The position numbers were made by a program, and so were the translations under genes. The notes beneath the pieces are model-generated. The model had not been told where the DNA came from. It ran no database searches and worked only from the letters and a program-made list of their open reading frames with translations. Of a stretch of DNA of 64,000 nt, positions 22,199-31,170 are shown one piece after another. The stretch is from Pseudorhodoferax aquiterrae. Lineage in GTDB: Bacteria; Pseudomonadota; Gammaproteobacteria; Burkholderiales; Burkholderiaceae_C. The DNA lies in NCBI RefSeq assembly GCF_014652235.1, contig NZ_BMYK01000020.1:1-64000 (forward strand), written 5' to 3'. Each line of letters begins with the position of its first letter. Within the stretch, counting starts at the first letter, position 1.

Positions 22199-23131
22199 TC
22201 ACCAATCGCCGGAGGCGCCACCGCCCCCGAAGTCACCGCCACCGCCCGAGCTGAAACCGCCGCCCCCGCCGCCGCCCGACCAGCCGCCGCCGAAGCCACC
22301 AGCGCCGCCGGCCCAACCGCCCGGACCGGGGCCGATGCGCCCCCGTCGCGATGGCGCGCCGCTGCGCAGGAGCGGGCCGAGCCCCGCCACCAGCGCGACC
22401 ACGAAGGCCAGCAGACCGGCCGCCGCGGCCAGCCACAGCGCCGTCTGCAGCACCAGGGCCGCGAACGCGCCGACGCCCACGCCCGTGGCGGCTGCGCCCA
22501 GGCGCCGGCCCAGCACGCTGCGCAGCACACCGGCCACCACCGGCACGGCGAAGAACAGCATGAACAGCAGCGGCGCGACGGTGTCCTCGTCCAGACCGTC
22601 CTGGGCCGCCGGGACGGGCGCCGGCAGGTTCTCGCCGCGGATGCGGGCGTCCAGCTGCGCCACGCCGGCCAGCAGCGCACCTGCATAGTCGTTCTGCCGC
22701 AGCCGCGGCGTAATGGCCTCGTCGATGATCTGCCTGGCCGCCAGGTCGGGGATGGCGCCTTCCAGGGTCTTGGCCACTTCGATGCGCAGCCGCCGGTCGT
22801 TCTTGGCGACCAGCAGCAACACGCCGTCGCCGATGTCGCGCCGGCCGATCTTCCAGGCGTTCGCGACGCGGTTGGCATAGGACGCAATGTCCTCGGGCGC
22901 CGTGGTCGCCACCAGCAGCACGACCACCTGCGTGCCGCGCTCCTGCTCTATCCGGGCCAGCGCCTGCTCCAGCTGCGCCCGCTGGCCCGCGTCCATGGTG
23001 CCGGTGGTGTCGACCACGCGCGCCGTGAGCGCAGGCACCGGTTGCACGGGCTGGGCCTGCAGCGTGGCCTGGGCCAGCAGCAGTGCCAGCCACAGGCCGA
23101 ACCGTGCGAGCTGTCCGGGCCAGGTGCGCAA
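22199..23131 (-). CDS. TPM-domain membrane protein with Gly-rich tail (YgcG family)
   Basis: A 310-residue protein: signal peptide (about residues 1-26), an extracytoplasmic TPM domain (about 35-165, with DIGDGVLLLVAKNDRRLRIE), two or more membrane helices (about 182-255) and a tail made almost only of Gly, Ser, Phe and Trp from about residue 265. It appears to start with TTG at 23131, three bases after the lemA stop; no in-frame ATG gives a signal peptide. Transcribed with lemA. Confidence 0.82.
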   Translation of the reverse strand: MRTWPGQLARFGLWLALLLAQATLQAQPVQPVPALTARVVDTTGTMDAGQRAQLEQALARIEQERGTQVVVLLVATTAPEDIASYANRVANAWKIGRRDIGDGVLLLVAKNDRRLRIEVAKTLEGAIPDLAARQIIDEAITPRLRQNDYAGALLAGVAQLDARIRGENLPAPVPAAQDGLDEDTVAPLLFMLFFAVPVVAGVLRSVLGRRLGAAATGVGVGAFAALVLQTALWLAAAAGLLAFVVALVAGLGPLLRSGAPSRRGRIGPGPGGWAGGAGGFGGGWSGGGGGGGFSSGGGGDFGGGGASGDW

Positions 23132-23134
23132 GGC

Positions 23135-23722
23135 CTACTTCTTCTCGAAGTCGACCACGGGCGGGACCGAGATCTGCGCCTCGTTGGCCACCGCGAAGCT
23201 GGGCTTGGCGTCGTAGCCGAACACCTTGGCCGTCAGGTTGGTGGGGAAGCTGCGTGCGAGCACGTTGTACTCCTGCACGGTCTGGATGTAGCGGTTGCGC
23301 GCCACGGTGATGCGGTTCTCCGTGCCTTCCAGCTGCACGCGCAGGTCGCGGAAGCCCTGGTTGGCCTTGAGGTCGGGGTAGCGCTCGCTGACCACCATGA
23401 GCCGCGACAGTGCGCTGCCCAACTCACCTTGGGCGGCCTGGAACTTCGCCATGGCCTCGGGGTTGTTCAGCGTCTCGGGCGTGACCTGGATCGCCGTGGC
23501 CTTGGCCCGTGCCTCGACCACCCGGGTCAAGGTGTCCTGTTCGAACGCGGCCTCGCCCTTGACCGTGGCCACGATGTTGGGCACCAGATCGGCGCGGCGC
23601 TGGTACTGGTTCAGCACCTCGCTCCAGGCCGCCTTGGACTGCTCGTCCAGGCGCTGGAAGTCGTTGTAGCCGCAACCCGTCAGGGCCAGTGCCAGCATGA
23701 TCGTGAACAGCCAGTGACGCAT
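23135..23722 (-). CDS. lemA: LemA family lipoprotein
   Basis: A 195-residue LemA protein. A lipobox LTGC places the lipidated cysteine at residue 17, after which comes a long helical domain with NQYQRRADLVPNIVATVKG, RVVEARAKA and NRYIQTVQEYNVLARSFPTN (each a LemA hallmark). An ATG 15 bases upstream (23737) is also possible. The function of LemA is not known; its gene is commonly beside TPM-domain genes, as here. Confidence 0.9.
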   Translation of the reverse strand: MRHWLFTIMLALALTGCGYNDFQRLDEQSKAAWSEVLNQYQRRADLVPNIVATVKGEAAFEQDTLTRVVEARAKATAIQVTPETLNNPEAMAKFQAAQGELGSALSRLMVVSERYPDLKANQGFRDLRVQLEGTENRITVARNRYIQTVQEYNVLARSFPTNLTAKVFGYDAKPSFAVANEAQISVPPVVDFEKK

Positions 23723-23863
23723 CTTCTCGTGCTCCATGCTTCCGGCGCCACCGCCGGCCGGCGAGAAGCATAGCGGAGCCAGCCCGCGTCGGCGGCGCTC
23801 TGGCGGCATGGGGTGCAATTCGTTGCACAATCGCGCGCACCCAAGCTTTCGTATGCCGACCGC

Positions 23864-24319
23864 ATGAGCCCAGCCCGACTGCAGTCCGCCCCCCTGGCCG
23901 GCAGTGCCGACGACACCGAGGCCGCGTTCTACGACGCCATGCTGCACGCCAATGTCGACGCCATGATGGCCTGCTGGGCCGACGAGGACGAAATCGTCTG
24001 CATCCACCCCGACGGCCCGCGCCTGGTCGGCGCCGGCGCCATCCGCGCCGCGTACGAAGCCCTGTTCGCCGCTGGTGCCGTGCGCGTGCTGCCGCAGCGC
24101 GTGCGCAAGATCGAGACGCTGACCTGCGCCGTGCACAGCGTGGTCGAGCGCATCGAGGTGCTGACCGACAGCGGTCTGCGCGCTGCCGAAGTCGTGGCCA
24201 CCAACGTCTACGTGAAGACGGCCCAGGGCTGGCGCATCGTCACGCACCATGCGAGTGCCGACCGGCTCGGCGGTGGCCGCGACCACGAACCTGCGGGCGG
24301 TCCGCAGACCTTGCACTGA
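23864..24319 (+). CDS. SnoaL/NTF2-like protein
   Basis: A 151-residue protein with the cone-shaped SnoaL-like fold expected from ADDTEAAFYDAMLHANVDAMM near residue 15, WADEDEIVCIHPDGPRLVGAGAI and the last strand GWRIVTHHAS. Such proteins are ligand-binding or, less often, isomerase domains; no catalytic residues can be assigned. I chose ATG 23864 (MSPARLQS). It ends 34 bases before the hydrolase gene and could share its transcript. Confidence 0.75.
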   Translation: MSPARLQSAPLAGSADDTEAAFYDAMLHANVDAMMACWADEDEIVCIHPDGPRLVGAGAIRAAYEALFAAGAVRVLPQRVRKIETLTCAVHSVVERIEVLTDSGLRAAEVVATNVYVKTAQGWRIVTHHASADRLGGGRDHEPAGGPQTLH

Positions 24320-24353
24320 GCCGCCCACCGATCGAGGACAGCGAGGCGGGCCG

Positions 24354-25349
24354 ATGGAGTACAGCGCACCCTGGTGGCTTCCCGGCGGCGACATCCAGAC
24401 GATCTGGGCGTCGCTGTACGGCCAGCGGCGCCGGGGGCCCGCCCTGGTGTTCAAGCGCGAGCGCTGGATCACGCCCGACATGGACTTCATCGACGTGGAC
24501 ATGGCCGATGCCGCGGCCGATGCGGTCGACCCGGCCGCGAGTCCCGACCAGCGCACGCTGCTCGTGCTGTTCCATGGCCTGGAGGGCTCGTCGAGCAGCC
24601 ACTATGCCGAAGCCTTCGGCGACTTCGCGCGCCAGCATGGCATGGTCTACGCGGTGCCGCACTTCCGCGGTTGCAGCGGTGAACTGAACCTCGCGCCGCG
24701 TGCCTACCATTCCGGCGATTTCGAGGAGGTGGGCTGGATCCTGCGGCGCATGCGCGCGCGCCACGCCGGGCCCATCGTGGCCGTCGGGGTCTCGCTGGGC
24801 GGCAATGCGCTGCTGCGCTGGGCCCAGGAGATGGAAGGCGAGGCGTCGGCCTATGTCTCGGCCGTCGCTGCGGTCTGCGCGCCGCTGGACCTCATGGCCG
24901 GTGGCCTGGCGCTGGGCCAGGGCTTCAACCGGCTCGTCTACACAGGCATGTTCCTGCGCTCGATGAAGCCCAAGGCGCTGCGCAAGCTGGCCCAGCATCC
25001 GGGCCTGTTCGACCGCGACCTGCTGCTGTCCGCGCGCGACCTCTACAGCTTCGACAACGTGTTCACCGCGCCGCTGCACGGCTACCGCGATGTCGAGGAC
25101 TACTGGCGGCGCGCATCGGCCGGCCCGCACCTGGCCCGCATCCGCATCCCCGCGCTGGTGCTCAATGCGCGCAACGATCCCTTCGTGCCGGTGGCAAGCC
25201 TGCCCCGCGCCGATGCGGTGGGCGACTACGTCAGGTTGTGGCAGCCCGAGGAAGGCGGCCATGTCGGCTTTCCCCATGGCGCCTGGCCAGGCCATGTGCG
25301 GGCCATGCCCGACGCGGTGGGGAACTGGCTGCTGCAGGCCCTGCGCTGA
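24354..25349 (+). CDS. Alpha/beta hydrolase, YheT family
   Basis: A 331-residue hydrolase of the YheT family. The oxyanion region is LLVLFHGLEGSSSSHY, the nucleophile elbow is GVSLGGNALLRW, the acidic residue is in NARNDPFVP and the histidine in EEGGHVGFP, giving a complete Ser-Asp-His triad. Family members are cytosolic esterase-like enzymes of unknown natural substrate. The ATG at 24354 gives the typical start PWWLPGGDIQTIW. Confidence 0.87.
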   Translation: MEYSAPWWLPGGDIQTIWASLYGQRRRGPALVFKRERWITPDMDFIDVDMADAAADAVDPAASPDQRTLLVLFHGLEGSSSSHYAEAFGDFARQHGMVYAVPHFRGCSGELNLAPRAYHSGDFEEVGWILRRMRARHAGPIVAVGVSLGGNALLRWAQEMEGEASAYVSAVAAVCAPLDLMAGGLALGQGFNRLVYTGMFLRSMKPKALRKLAQHPGLFDRDLLLSARDLYSFDNVFTAPLHGYRDVEDYWRRASAGPHLARIRIPALVLNARNDPFVPVASLPRADAVGDYVRLWQPEEGGHVGFPHGAWPGHVRAMPDAVGNWLLQALR

Positions 25350-25359
25350 TAATCCGCGC

Positions 25360-25902
25360 ATGGACGACATCGTGCGCCAGGCCATCGCGAAATGGCCCAA
25401 CGTGCCGGACTGCTATGGCTGGCTGGGCCTGGATGCGCGTGGCGGCTGGTACCTGCGCGACGCCGCGGCACAGGCCGCGGGCGCCTTCACACAGGGCGGT
25501 GCTGCCAAGGGCGACCTGCTGCGGCACGACAAGCTGCTGGCCTTCATCGGCCGCAACTACGCTTGCGATGCACGCGGCTGCTGGTTCTTCCAGAACGGGC
25601 CGCAGCGTGTCTTCGTGGAACTGGAGGTTGCGCCCTGGATCTGGCGCGTCGCACCCGACTTCGCGCTCTCGGCCCACACGGGCGCACCCGCCCGTCTGGA
25701 GCGCGCGCTGCTGGACGAGCAAGGCCGGGTGTTCGCGCTGACCGATCTGGGCCTGGGCCTGGTGCACTCGCTCGACGTGGCGCTCGTGGCCGCGGCCGTG
25801 GAGCAGGCCGGTTGGGTGCTGGAAGAGGTGAGGGCGGCCGATCTGCCGGTCCGCCACGGCTTCGTCACCAGCCCGCAGCGGCTGGCGCAGGCGGCCGGCT
25901 AA
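25360..25902 (+). CDS. Conserved hypothetical protein
   Basis: A 180-residue cytosolic protein beginning MDDIVRQAIAKWPNVPDCYGWLGLDARGGWYLRD. It contains DKLLAFIGRNYACDARGCWFFQNGPQRVFVELE, a segment that looks like a small conserved betaproteobacterial family, but I cannot assign a function or family number with certainty. It lies ten bases after the YheT-like gene and is probably cotranscribed. Confidence 0.72.
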   Translation: MDDIVRQAIAKWPNVPDCYGWLGLDARGGWYLRDAAAQAAGAFTQGGAAKGDLLRHDKLLAFIGRNYACDARGCWFFQNGPQRVFVELEVAPWIWRVAPDFALSAHTGAPARLERALLDEQGRVFALTDLGLGLVHSLDVALVAAAVEQAGWVLEEVRAADLPVRHGFVTSPQRLAQAAG

Positions 25903-25921
25903 AGCCGCCGCCCGGGCCGTC

Positions 25922-26494
25922 TTACTTGGAGGCGGCTTCCGCCGGGGCCGAAGCGGCGGCTGCAGGCTGTGCCGGCTCTTCGAACTTGCCGCCGCCCGCA
26001 TTGCCCAGGTAGGCCACGGCACGCGCGATTTCCAGATCGGCGAAATCGCCGCCACCCTGGGGTGCCATGGCGCCCTTGCCCTTGAGCGCGTGTTCGACCA
26101 GCGTCTGGAAGCCCTGGCCCAGGCGCGGACCCCAGGCGGCTGCATCGCCGAGCTTGGGCGCGCCCGCGACGCCGGTCGCATGGCAGGCCGCACATTGCGC
26201 CTTGAACACCGTCTCGCCGTTGGCCAGGGGGCGGTTGGCATCGCGGATCTCCACGCTGCCGACCTTTTGCAGGCGTGCCGCCACGCCCTGCGCCAGGCCT
26301 TGCTCGGTCACGCCGCCCAGCGCCATGGCATTGGCATCGCCGCTGCCGGACGGCTTGACCGCCGACACCACGAAGTACACCAGCCCGATGATCACGAAGA
26401 TCGGCACGACAAACGAGAACAAGGTCGCCACCAGCAGTTGCTTAGGATTTTTGATGGGGCCCGTATGGGCGCCGCCGTCCGCATGTTCGCTCAT
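25922..26494 (-). CDS. Membrane-anchored c-type cytochrome (cytochrome c5-like)
   Basis: A 190-residue protein with a cytoplasmic N-terminus, one membrane anchor (about residues 20-45) and a periplasmic class I haem domain. Haem attaches to CAACH (residues 101-105), and the likely axial methionine is Met143 in KGKGAMAPQGG. The tail is Ala/Pro/Glu-rich. It probably shuttles electrons in respiration; partner unknown. Convergent with the hypothetical gene and about 90 bases from the efflux operon on the same strand. Confidence 0.88.
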   Translation of the reverse strand: MSEHADGGAHTGPIKNPKQLLVATLFSFVVPIFVIIGLVYFVVSAVKPSGSGDANAMALGGVTEQGLAQGVAARLQKVGSVEIRDANRPLANGETVFKAQCAACHATGVAGAPKLGDAAAWGPRLGQGFQTLVEHALKGKGAMAPQGGGDFADLEIARAVAYLGNAGGGKFEEPAQPAAAASAPAEAASK

Positions 26495-26582
26495 GTTGTC
26501 CTCAGTCTCGTCGGGGGCTTTTTGTCAGCCGGCGAGTATAACGGCGGGTTCTGGACGAACCCGTCGCGCACGCGCCGCTGGC

Positions 26583-27989
26583 TCAGGGCTGGCCGGTCCA
26601 GCCACCGCCCAGCGTCTTGTACAGCGTGACCTGGTTCTGTAGCTGCGCGAGCCGGGTCTGCACCACGGCCTGCTGGGTCGTGAACAGCGAGCGCTGCGCG
26701 TCCAGCAGATCCAGGTAGCTGGCCACGCCGTTGCGGTAGCGCAGGTCCGACAGCTTGAAACGCGCGGCCTCGGCTTCGGCCTGCGCCTGCTGCGCGCGCA
26801 GTTCCTCGCCCAGCGTGGCGCGGCCGGCCAGCGCATCGGCCACCTCGCGGAACGCGGTCTGGATCGCCTTCTCGTACTGTGCCACCGCGATGTCGCGCTG
26901 CACCTTGGCCGAGTCCAGGCCGGCCTGGTTGCGCCCGCCGTCGAAGATCGGCAGCAACAGCTGCGGCGCGGCGCTGAAGCCCCAGCTGCCGCTTTCGAAC
27001 AGGCCGGACAGCTGGCTGCTGACCGTGCCGAAGCCGGCCGTCAGCGTGATGCGCGGGAAGAAGGCCGCCCGCGCGGCGCCGATGTTGGCGTTCGCCGAAC
27101 GCAGCTGCTGCTCGGCTTGGCGGATGTCGGGCCGCGCGGTCAGCACGTCCGAGGGCAGGCCGGCCGGCAGTTCGGTCATGAGCACGGCCGATTCCAGGCT
27201 CTTCGTGGGAGGCAGATCGGCGATGCGCTGCGACCAGTCGGGCTGGCCGACCAGCAGCGTCAGCTGGTTCTGGTCCTGGGCGCGCTGGCGCTGCAATTGC
27301 GCCAGCGTGGCGCGCGCGGCTTCCAGCAGCGACTGGGCCTGGCGCAGGTCCAGCTCGGAGGCGACGCCGTTGTCGAAGCGCAGCTTGGACAGCTTGGCCG
27401 AGTCCTCGCGCGTGGCCAGCGTCTGGCGCGTGAGCTCCAGCAGTTCCTCGTCGGCCAGCAGGCTCAGGTAGGCGTTCGCCACCGACGCGACCAGCGTGAT
27501 CTGGGTGGACTTGCGGCCTTCCTCGGTCGCCAGGTACTGGGCCAGCGCGGCCTCGCTGAGGCTGGCCACGCGGCCGAAGAAGTCCAGCTCCCAGGACGAC
27601 AGCGTGAGACCCACCTGGTAGGCCGTGGTGCTGCCGGCGGTGCCCAGTTCCGTGCGCGTGCCGCTGGCGCCCACGCCGATGGTCGGCACACGGTCGGCGC
27701 GCTGGATGCGGTACTGCGCGCGGGCCTGCTCGATGTTGAGCACGGCCACGCGCAGGTCGCGGTTGTTGGCCAGGGCCTGCTCCACCAGCGCGCGCAGCCG
27801 CGCGTCGGCGAAGAAGCTCTGCCACGGGATGTCGGCCACGGGCTGGGCCGCGGCCTGGGCGGTGGTCTCGCCCGGCCATTGCGTGGCTACGGGTGCGGCG
27901 GGCCGCTCGTAGGTCGGGATGAACGAGCAGCCCGTCAACAGCGCGGCCAGCGCCAGCGCCGACAGGCGCGCGGATGGATTCTTAGTCAT
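26583..27989 (-). CDS. RND efflux outer-membrane lipoprotein (NodT/OprM family)
   Basis: A 468-residue TolC-like outer membrane channel with a lipobox LLTGC (Cys21). Two repeated outer-membrane-efflux domains are visible, with GVGASGTRTELG and EKAIQTAFREVADALAGR among the conserved parts, and QNQVTLYKTLGGGW at the end. It overlaps the end of the RND permease gene by eight bases. With that permease and the adaptor it forms a three-part pump through both membranes. Confidence 0.93.
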   Translation of the reverse strand: MTKNPSARLSALALAALLTGCSFIPTYERPAAPVATQWPGETTAQAAAQPVADIPWQSFFADARLRALVEQALANNRDLRVAVLNIEQARAQYRIQRADRVPTIGVGASGTRTELGTAGSTTAYQVGLTLSSWELDFFGRVASLSEAALAQYLATEEGRKSTQITLVASVANAYLSLLADEELLELTRQTLATREDSAKLSKLRFDNGVASELDLRQAQSLLEAARATLAQLQRQRAQDQNQLTLLVGQPDWSQRIADLPPTKSLESAVLMTELPAGLPSDVLTARPDIRQAEQQLRSANANIGAARAAFFPRITLTAGFGTVSSQLSGLFESGSWGFSAAPQLLLPIFDGGRNQAGLDSAKVQRDIAVAQYEKAIQTAFREVADALAGRATLGEELRAQQAQAEAEAARFKLSDLRYRNGVASYLDLLDAQRSLFTTQQAVVQTRLAQLQNQVTLYKTLGGGWTGQP

Positions 27990-30900
27990 GTGCGCCTCCC
28001 TTGGCTTCGCCCACACCGGCTTCGCGCGCATGGGCGGCATAGATCTCGTTCTGGCGTTTGCTGCCCTTGAAGAGGCTGCGCACGACCACGAAGAACACCG
28101 GCACGAAGAACACGGCCAGCAAGGTGCCCGTGACCATGCCGCCGATCACGCCCGTGCCGATCGCGCGCTGGCTGGCAGAGCCTGCACCCGACGCGATGAA
28201 CAGCGGCACCACGCCCAGACCGAAGGCCAGCGATGTCATGACGATCGGGCGGAACCGCAGATGCGCGGCTTCCAGTGCCGCCGCTACCGCGCTCTTGCCC
28301 TGCGCCTGCAGGTCCTTGGCGAACTCGATGATCAGGATGGCGTTCTTGGCCGACAGGCCGATGATGGTGATCAGGCCGACCTGGAAGTACACGTCGTTCG
28401 CATAGGAGCGCAGCAGCGTGGCCAGCAGCACGCCGATCACGCCCAGCGGCACCACCAGGATCACGGCCAGCGGGATCGACCAGCTCTCGTACAGCGCGGC
28501 CAGGCACAGGAACACCGCCAGGATCGCGAAGCCGTACAGGATGATGGCCTGCGAGCCGGCGAGCTTTTCTTCGCGCGACTGGCCGGTCCATTCGAAGCCG
28601 AAGCCCGGCGGCAGCTGGGCCGCCAGCCGTTCCATCTCGGCCATGGCCGCGCCCGTGCTCTGGCCCGGTGCGGCGTCGCCGCTGATGCGCATGGCCGGGT
28701 AGCCGTTGTAGCGCACGGTCTGCATCGCGCCGGTCACCCAGCGCGTGCTGGCGAAGGCCGACAGCGGCACGAGCTGGCCTTGGGCGTTGGCGGCGTTCAG
28801 GCGCAGCAGGTCCTCGGGCTGCATGCGGGCCGGTGCGTCGGCCTGCACGATCACGCGCTGCAGCCGGCCCCGGTTCGGGAAGTCGTTGATGTAGCTCGAA
28901 CCCAGCGCGGTCGACAGCGTGCTGTTGATCGCATCGAAACCCACGCCCAGGGCCTGGGCCTTGTCGCGGTCGATGTCGATCTGCAGCTGCGACGCGTCTT
29001 CCAGGCCGTCGGGCCGCACCTGCGCCAGGATCTTGCTCTGCGAGGCCATGCCCAGCAGCTGGTTGCGCGCATTGAGCAGAGCCTGGTGGCCCTGGCCCGA
29101 ACGGTCCTGCAGCCGGAACGAGAAACCGCTGGCATTGCCCAGCTCGGGAATCGGCGGCGGCGACAGCGGGTAGATGAAGGCGTCACGGATGCCCGATAGC
29201 GCGCCGAACGCGCGGCCGGCCAGCGCACTGGCGGAGTGCGCCGGGTCGTGCCGTTCGGACCAGTCCGTGAGCGTCACGAAGGCCAGGCCCGAGTTCTGGC
29301 CCTGGCCAGAGAACGAGAAGCCCAGCACGCCGACCATGCTCTCCACTTCGGGCTGCTTGAGCATGAAGCCTTCGACCTGCTGCATCACGTCCAGCATGCG
29401 TTCCTGGGTGGCACCCGGCGGCAACTGCACGTTGACGATGATGTTGCCCTGGTCTTCCTGCGGCAGGAAGGAGGTGGGCAGGCGCTGGTAGACCACGACC
29501 ACGGCGCCGATGATGGCGGCGTAGATGATCAGGTAGCGCGCGGCGCGCTTGAGCATGCGCGCCACCACGCCCTCGTAGCCCTTGGCGGTGCGCGAGAAGC
29601 TGCGGTTGAACCAGCCGAAGAAGCCGCGCTTCTCATGGTGGTGGCCGGCCTCCACGGGTTTGAGCAGCGTGGCGCACAGCGCCGGCGTCAGCGACAGCGC
29701 CAGAAAGGCCGAGAACCCGATCGAGACCACCATCACGGCCGAGAACTGGCGGTAGATGTTGCCGGTGGAGCCGGCGAAGAAGGCCAGCGGCACGAACACC
29801 GAGATCAGCACCACGGTCACGCCGATGATGGCGCCCGAGATCTGCTGCATGGCCTTCTTGGTGGCGTCCAGCGGCGACAGGCCTTCCTCGCTCATGATGC
29901 GCTCGACGTTCTCCACCACCACGATGGCGTCGTCCACCACGATGCCGATCACCAGCACCATGCCGAACATGGTCAGCACGTTGATCGAGAAGCCCAGCGC
30001 CAGCAGCGCCGCGAAGGTACCCAGGAGCGCGATCGGCACCACCAGCGTCGGAATCAGCGTGTAGCGCCAGTTCTGCAGGAACAGGAACATCACGAGGAAC
30101 ACCAGCGCCACGGCCTCGAACAGCGTGTGCGTGACCTGCTCGATCGAGATGCTCACGAACTTGGAGCTGTCGTAGGGGAAGTCGTACTTCACGCCCTGCG
30201 GGAAGAACTTGGACAGCTCGTCCATCTTCTGGCGCAGGAGACGCGCCGACTCCAGCGCGTTGCCGCCCGGCGAAGGCTGGATGCCCAGGCCGACGGCGGG
30301 CGTGCCGTTCAAGCGCGCCGAGGTGGCGTAGCTCTGGCCGCCCAGTTCGATGCGGGCCACATCCTTCAGGCGCACAGTGGAGCCATCGGGGTTGGCGCGC
30401 AGCACGATGTTCCTGAACTGCTCGACGTTGGACAGCTGGCCCTTGACGACCACCGTGGCCGCGATGCCCTGGCCCGCCACGTTCGGCAAGTCGCCGATGG
30501 TGCCGGAGGCGACCTGGGCGTTCTGCGCGCGGATCGCGGCCGACACCTCGGCCGACGAAATCTGCACGCCCTGCATCTTGGCCGGGTCCAGCCAGATCCG
30601 CATGGCGGTCTCCGAGCCGAACAACTGCACCTGGCCGACGCCCTTGACGCGCTGCAGCTCTGGCTGCACGTTGCGCGCGGCGTAGTCGCCCAGCTCCACG
30701 GGCGTGAAGTCCGGGTTGTCCGAGGACAGCATCACGAACGCCAGGAAGTTGTTGCGCGACTTGTCCACGCGCACGCCCTGCTGCGTCACGGCCGAGGGCA
30801 GACGCGGTGTCGCACGCGACAGCCGGTTCTGCACGTCCACCTGCGCCAGGTCGGCATTGGTGCCGGGCTCGAAGGTCACCGTGATGGTGCCCGTGCCGTC

Positions 30901-31152
30901 GGCCTGGGCGACCGACTCCATGTAGATCAGGCCCGGCGAGCCGTTCATCTCGCGCTCGATGACGGACAGCACGCTGTCCTCCAGCGTCTGCGCGGAGGCG
31001 CCTGGGTAGGTGGTGTTGATGATGATGGCCGGAGGTGCCACCGGCGGGTACTGCGAGATCGGCAGCTGGGTGATCGAGACCGCGCCCATCACGATGATGA
31101 ACAGCGCGATCACCCAGGCAAAGATCGGGCGATCGATGAAGAACTTGGCCAT
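27982..31152 (-). CDS. RND multidrug efflux permease (AcrB/MexB type)
   Basis: A 1056-residue inner-membrane proton antiporter of the HAE1 class, the normal length. It starts MAKFFIDRPIFAWVIALFII, has the TM4 proton-relay aspartates in VVDDAIVVVENVERIM and the TM10 lysine in GLSAKNAILIIEFAKDLQ. Twelve membrane segments and two large periplasmic loops are expected. Class membership suggests hydrophobic drugs, solvents or bile-like amphiphiles as substrates; the exact range is not visible. It lies between the adaptor and channel genes. Confidence 0.96.
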   Translation of the reverse strand: MAKFFIDRPIFAWVIALFIIVMGAVSITQLPISQYPPVAPPAIIINTTYPGASAQTLEDSVLSVIEREMNGSPGLIYMESVAQADGTGTITVTFEPGTNADLAQVDVQNRLSRATPRLPSAVTQQGVRVDKSRNNFLAFVMLSSDNPDFTPVELGDYAARNVQPELQRVKGVGQVQLFGSETAMRIWLDPAKMQGVQISSAEVSAAIRAQNAQVASGTIGDLPNVAGQGIAATVVVKGQLSNVEQFRNIVLRANPDGSTVRLKDVARIELGGQSYATSARLNGTPAVGLGIQPSPGGNALESARLLRQKMDELSKFFPQGVKYDFPYDSSKFVSISIEQVTHTLFEAVALVFLVMFLFLQNWRYTLIPTLVVPIALLGTFAALLALGFSINVLTMFGMVLVIGIVVDDAIVVVENVERIMSEEGLSPLDATKKAMQQISGAIIGVTVVLISVFVPLAFFAGSTGNIYRQFSAVMVVSIGFSAFLALSLTPALCATLLKPVEAGHHHEKRGFFGWFNRSFSRTAKGYEGVVARMLKRAARYLIIYAAIIGAVVVVYQRLPTSFLPQEDQGNIIVNVQLPPGATQERMLDVMQQVEGFMLKQPEVESMVGVLGFSFSGQGQNSGLAFVTLTDWSERHDPAHSASALAGRAFGALSGIRDAFIYPLSPPPIPELGNASGFSFRLQDRSGQGHQALLNARNQLLGMASQSKILAQVRPDGLEDASQLQIDIDRDKAQALGVGFDAINSTLSTALGSSYINDFPNRGRLQRVIVQADAPARMQPEDLLRLNAANAQGQLVPLSAFASTRWVTGAMQTVRYNGYPAMRISGDAAPGQSTGAAMAEMERLAAQLPPGFGFEWTGQSREEKLAGSQAIILYGFAILAVFLCLAALYESWSIPLAVILVVPLGVIGVLLATLLRSYANDVYFQVGLITIIGLSAKNAILIIEFAKDLQAQGKSAVAAALEAAHLRFRPIVMTSLAFGLGVVPLFIASGAGSASQRAIGTGVIGGMVTGTLLAVFFVPVFFVVVRSLFKGSKRQNEIYAAHAREAGVGEAKGGAHD

Positions 31153-31170
31153 GGATGCTTGCCTTGCTTC

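Noticed and set aside
22103..23773. Plus-strand open frame opposite the TPM and lemA genes
   Set aside because: Low-complexity Arg/Ala/Pro-rich translation, no start signal, fully antisense to real genes.
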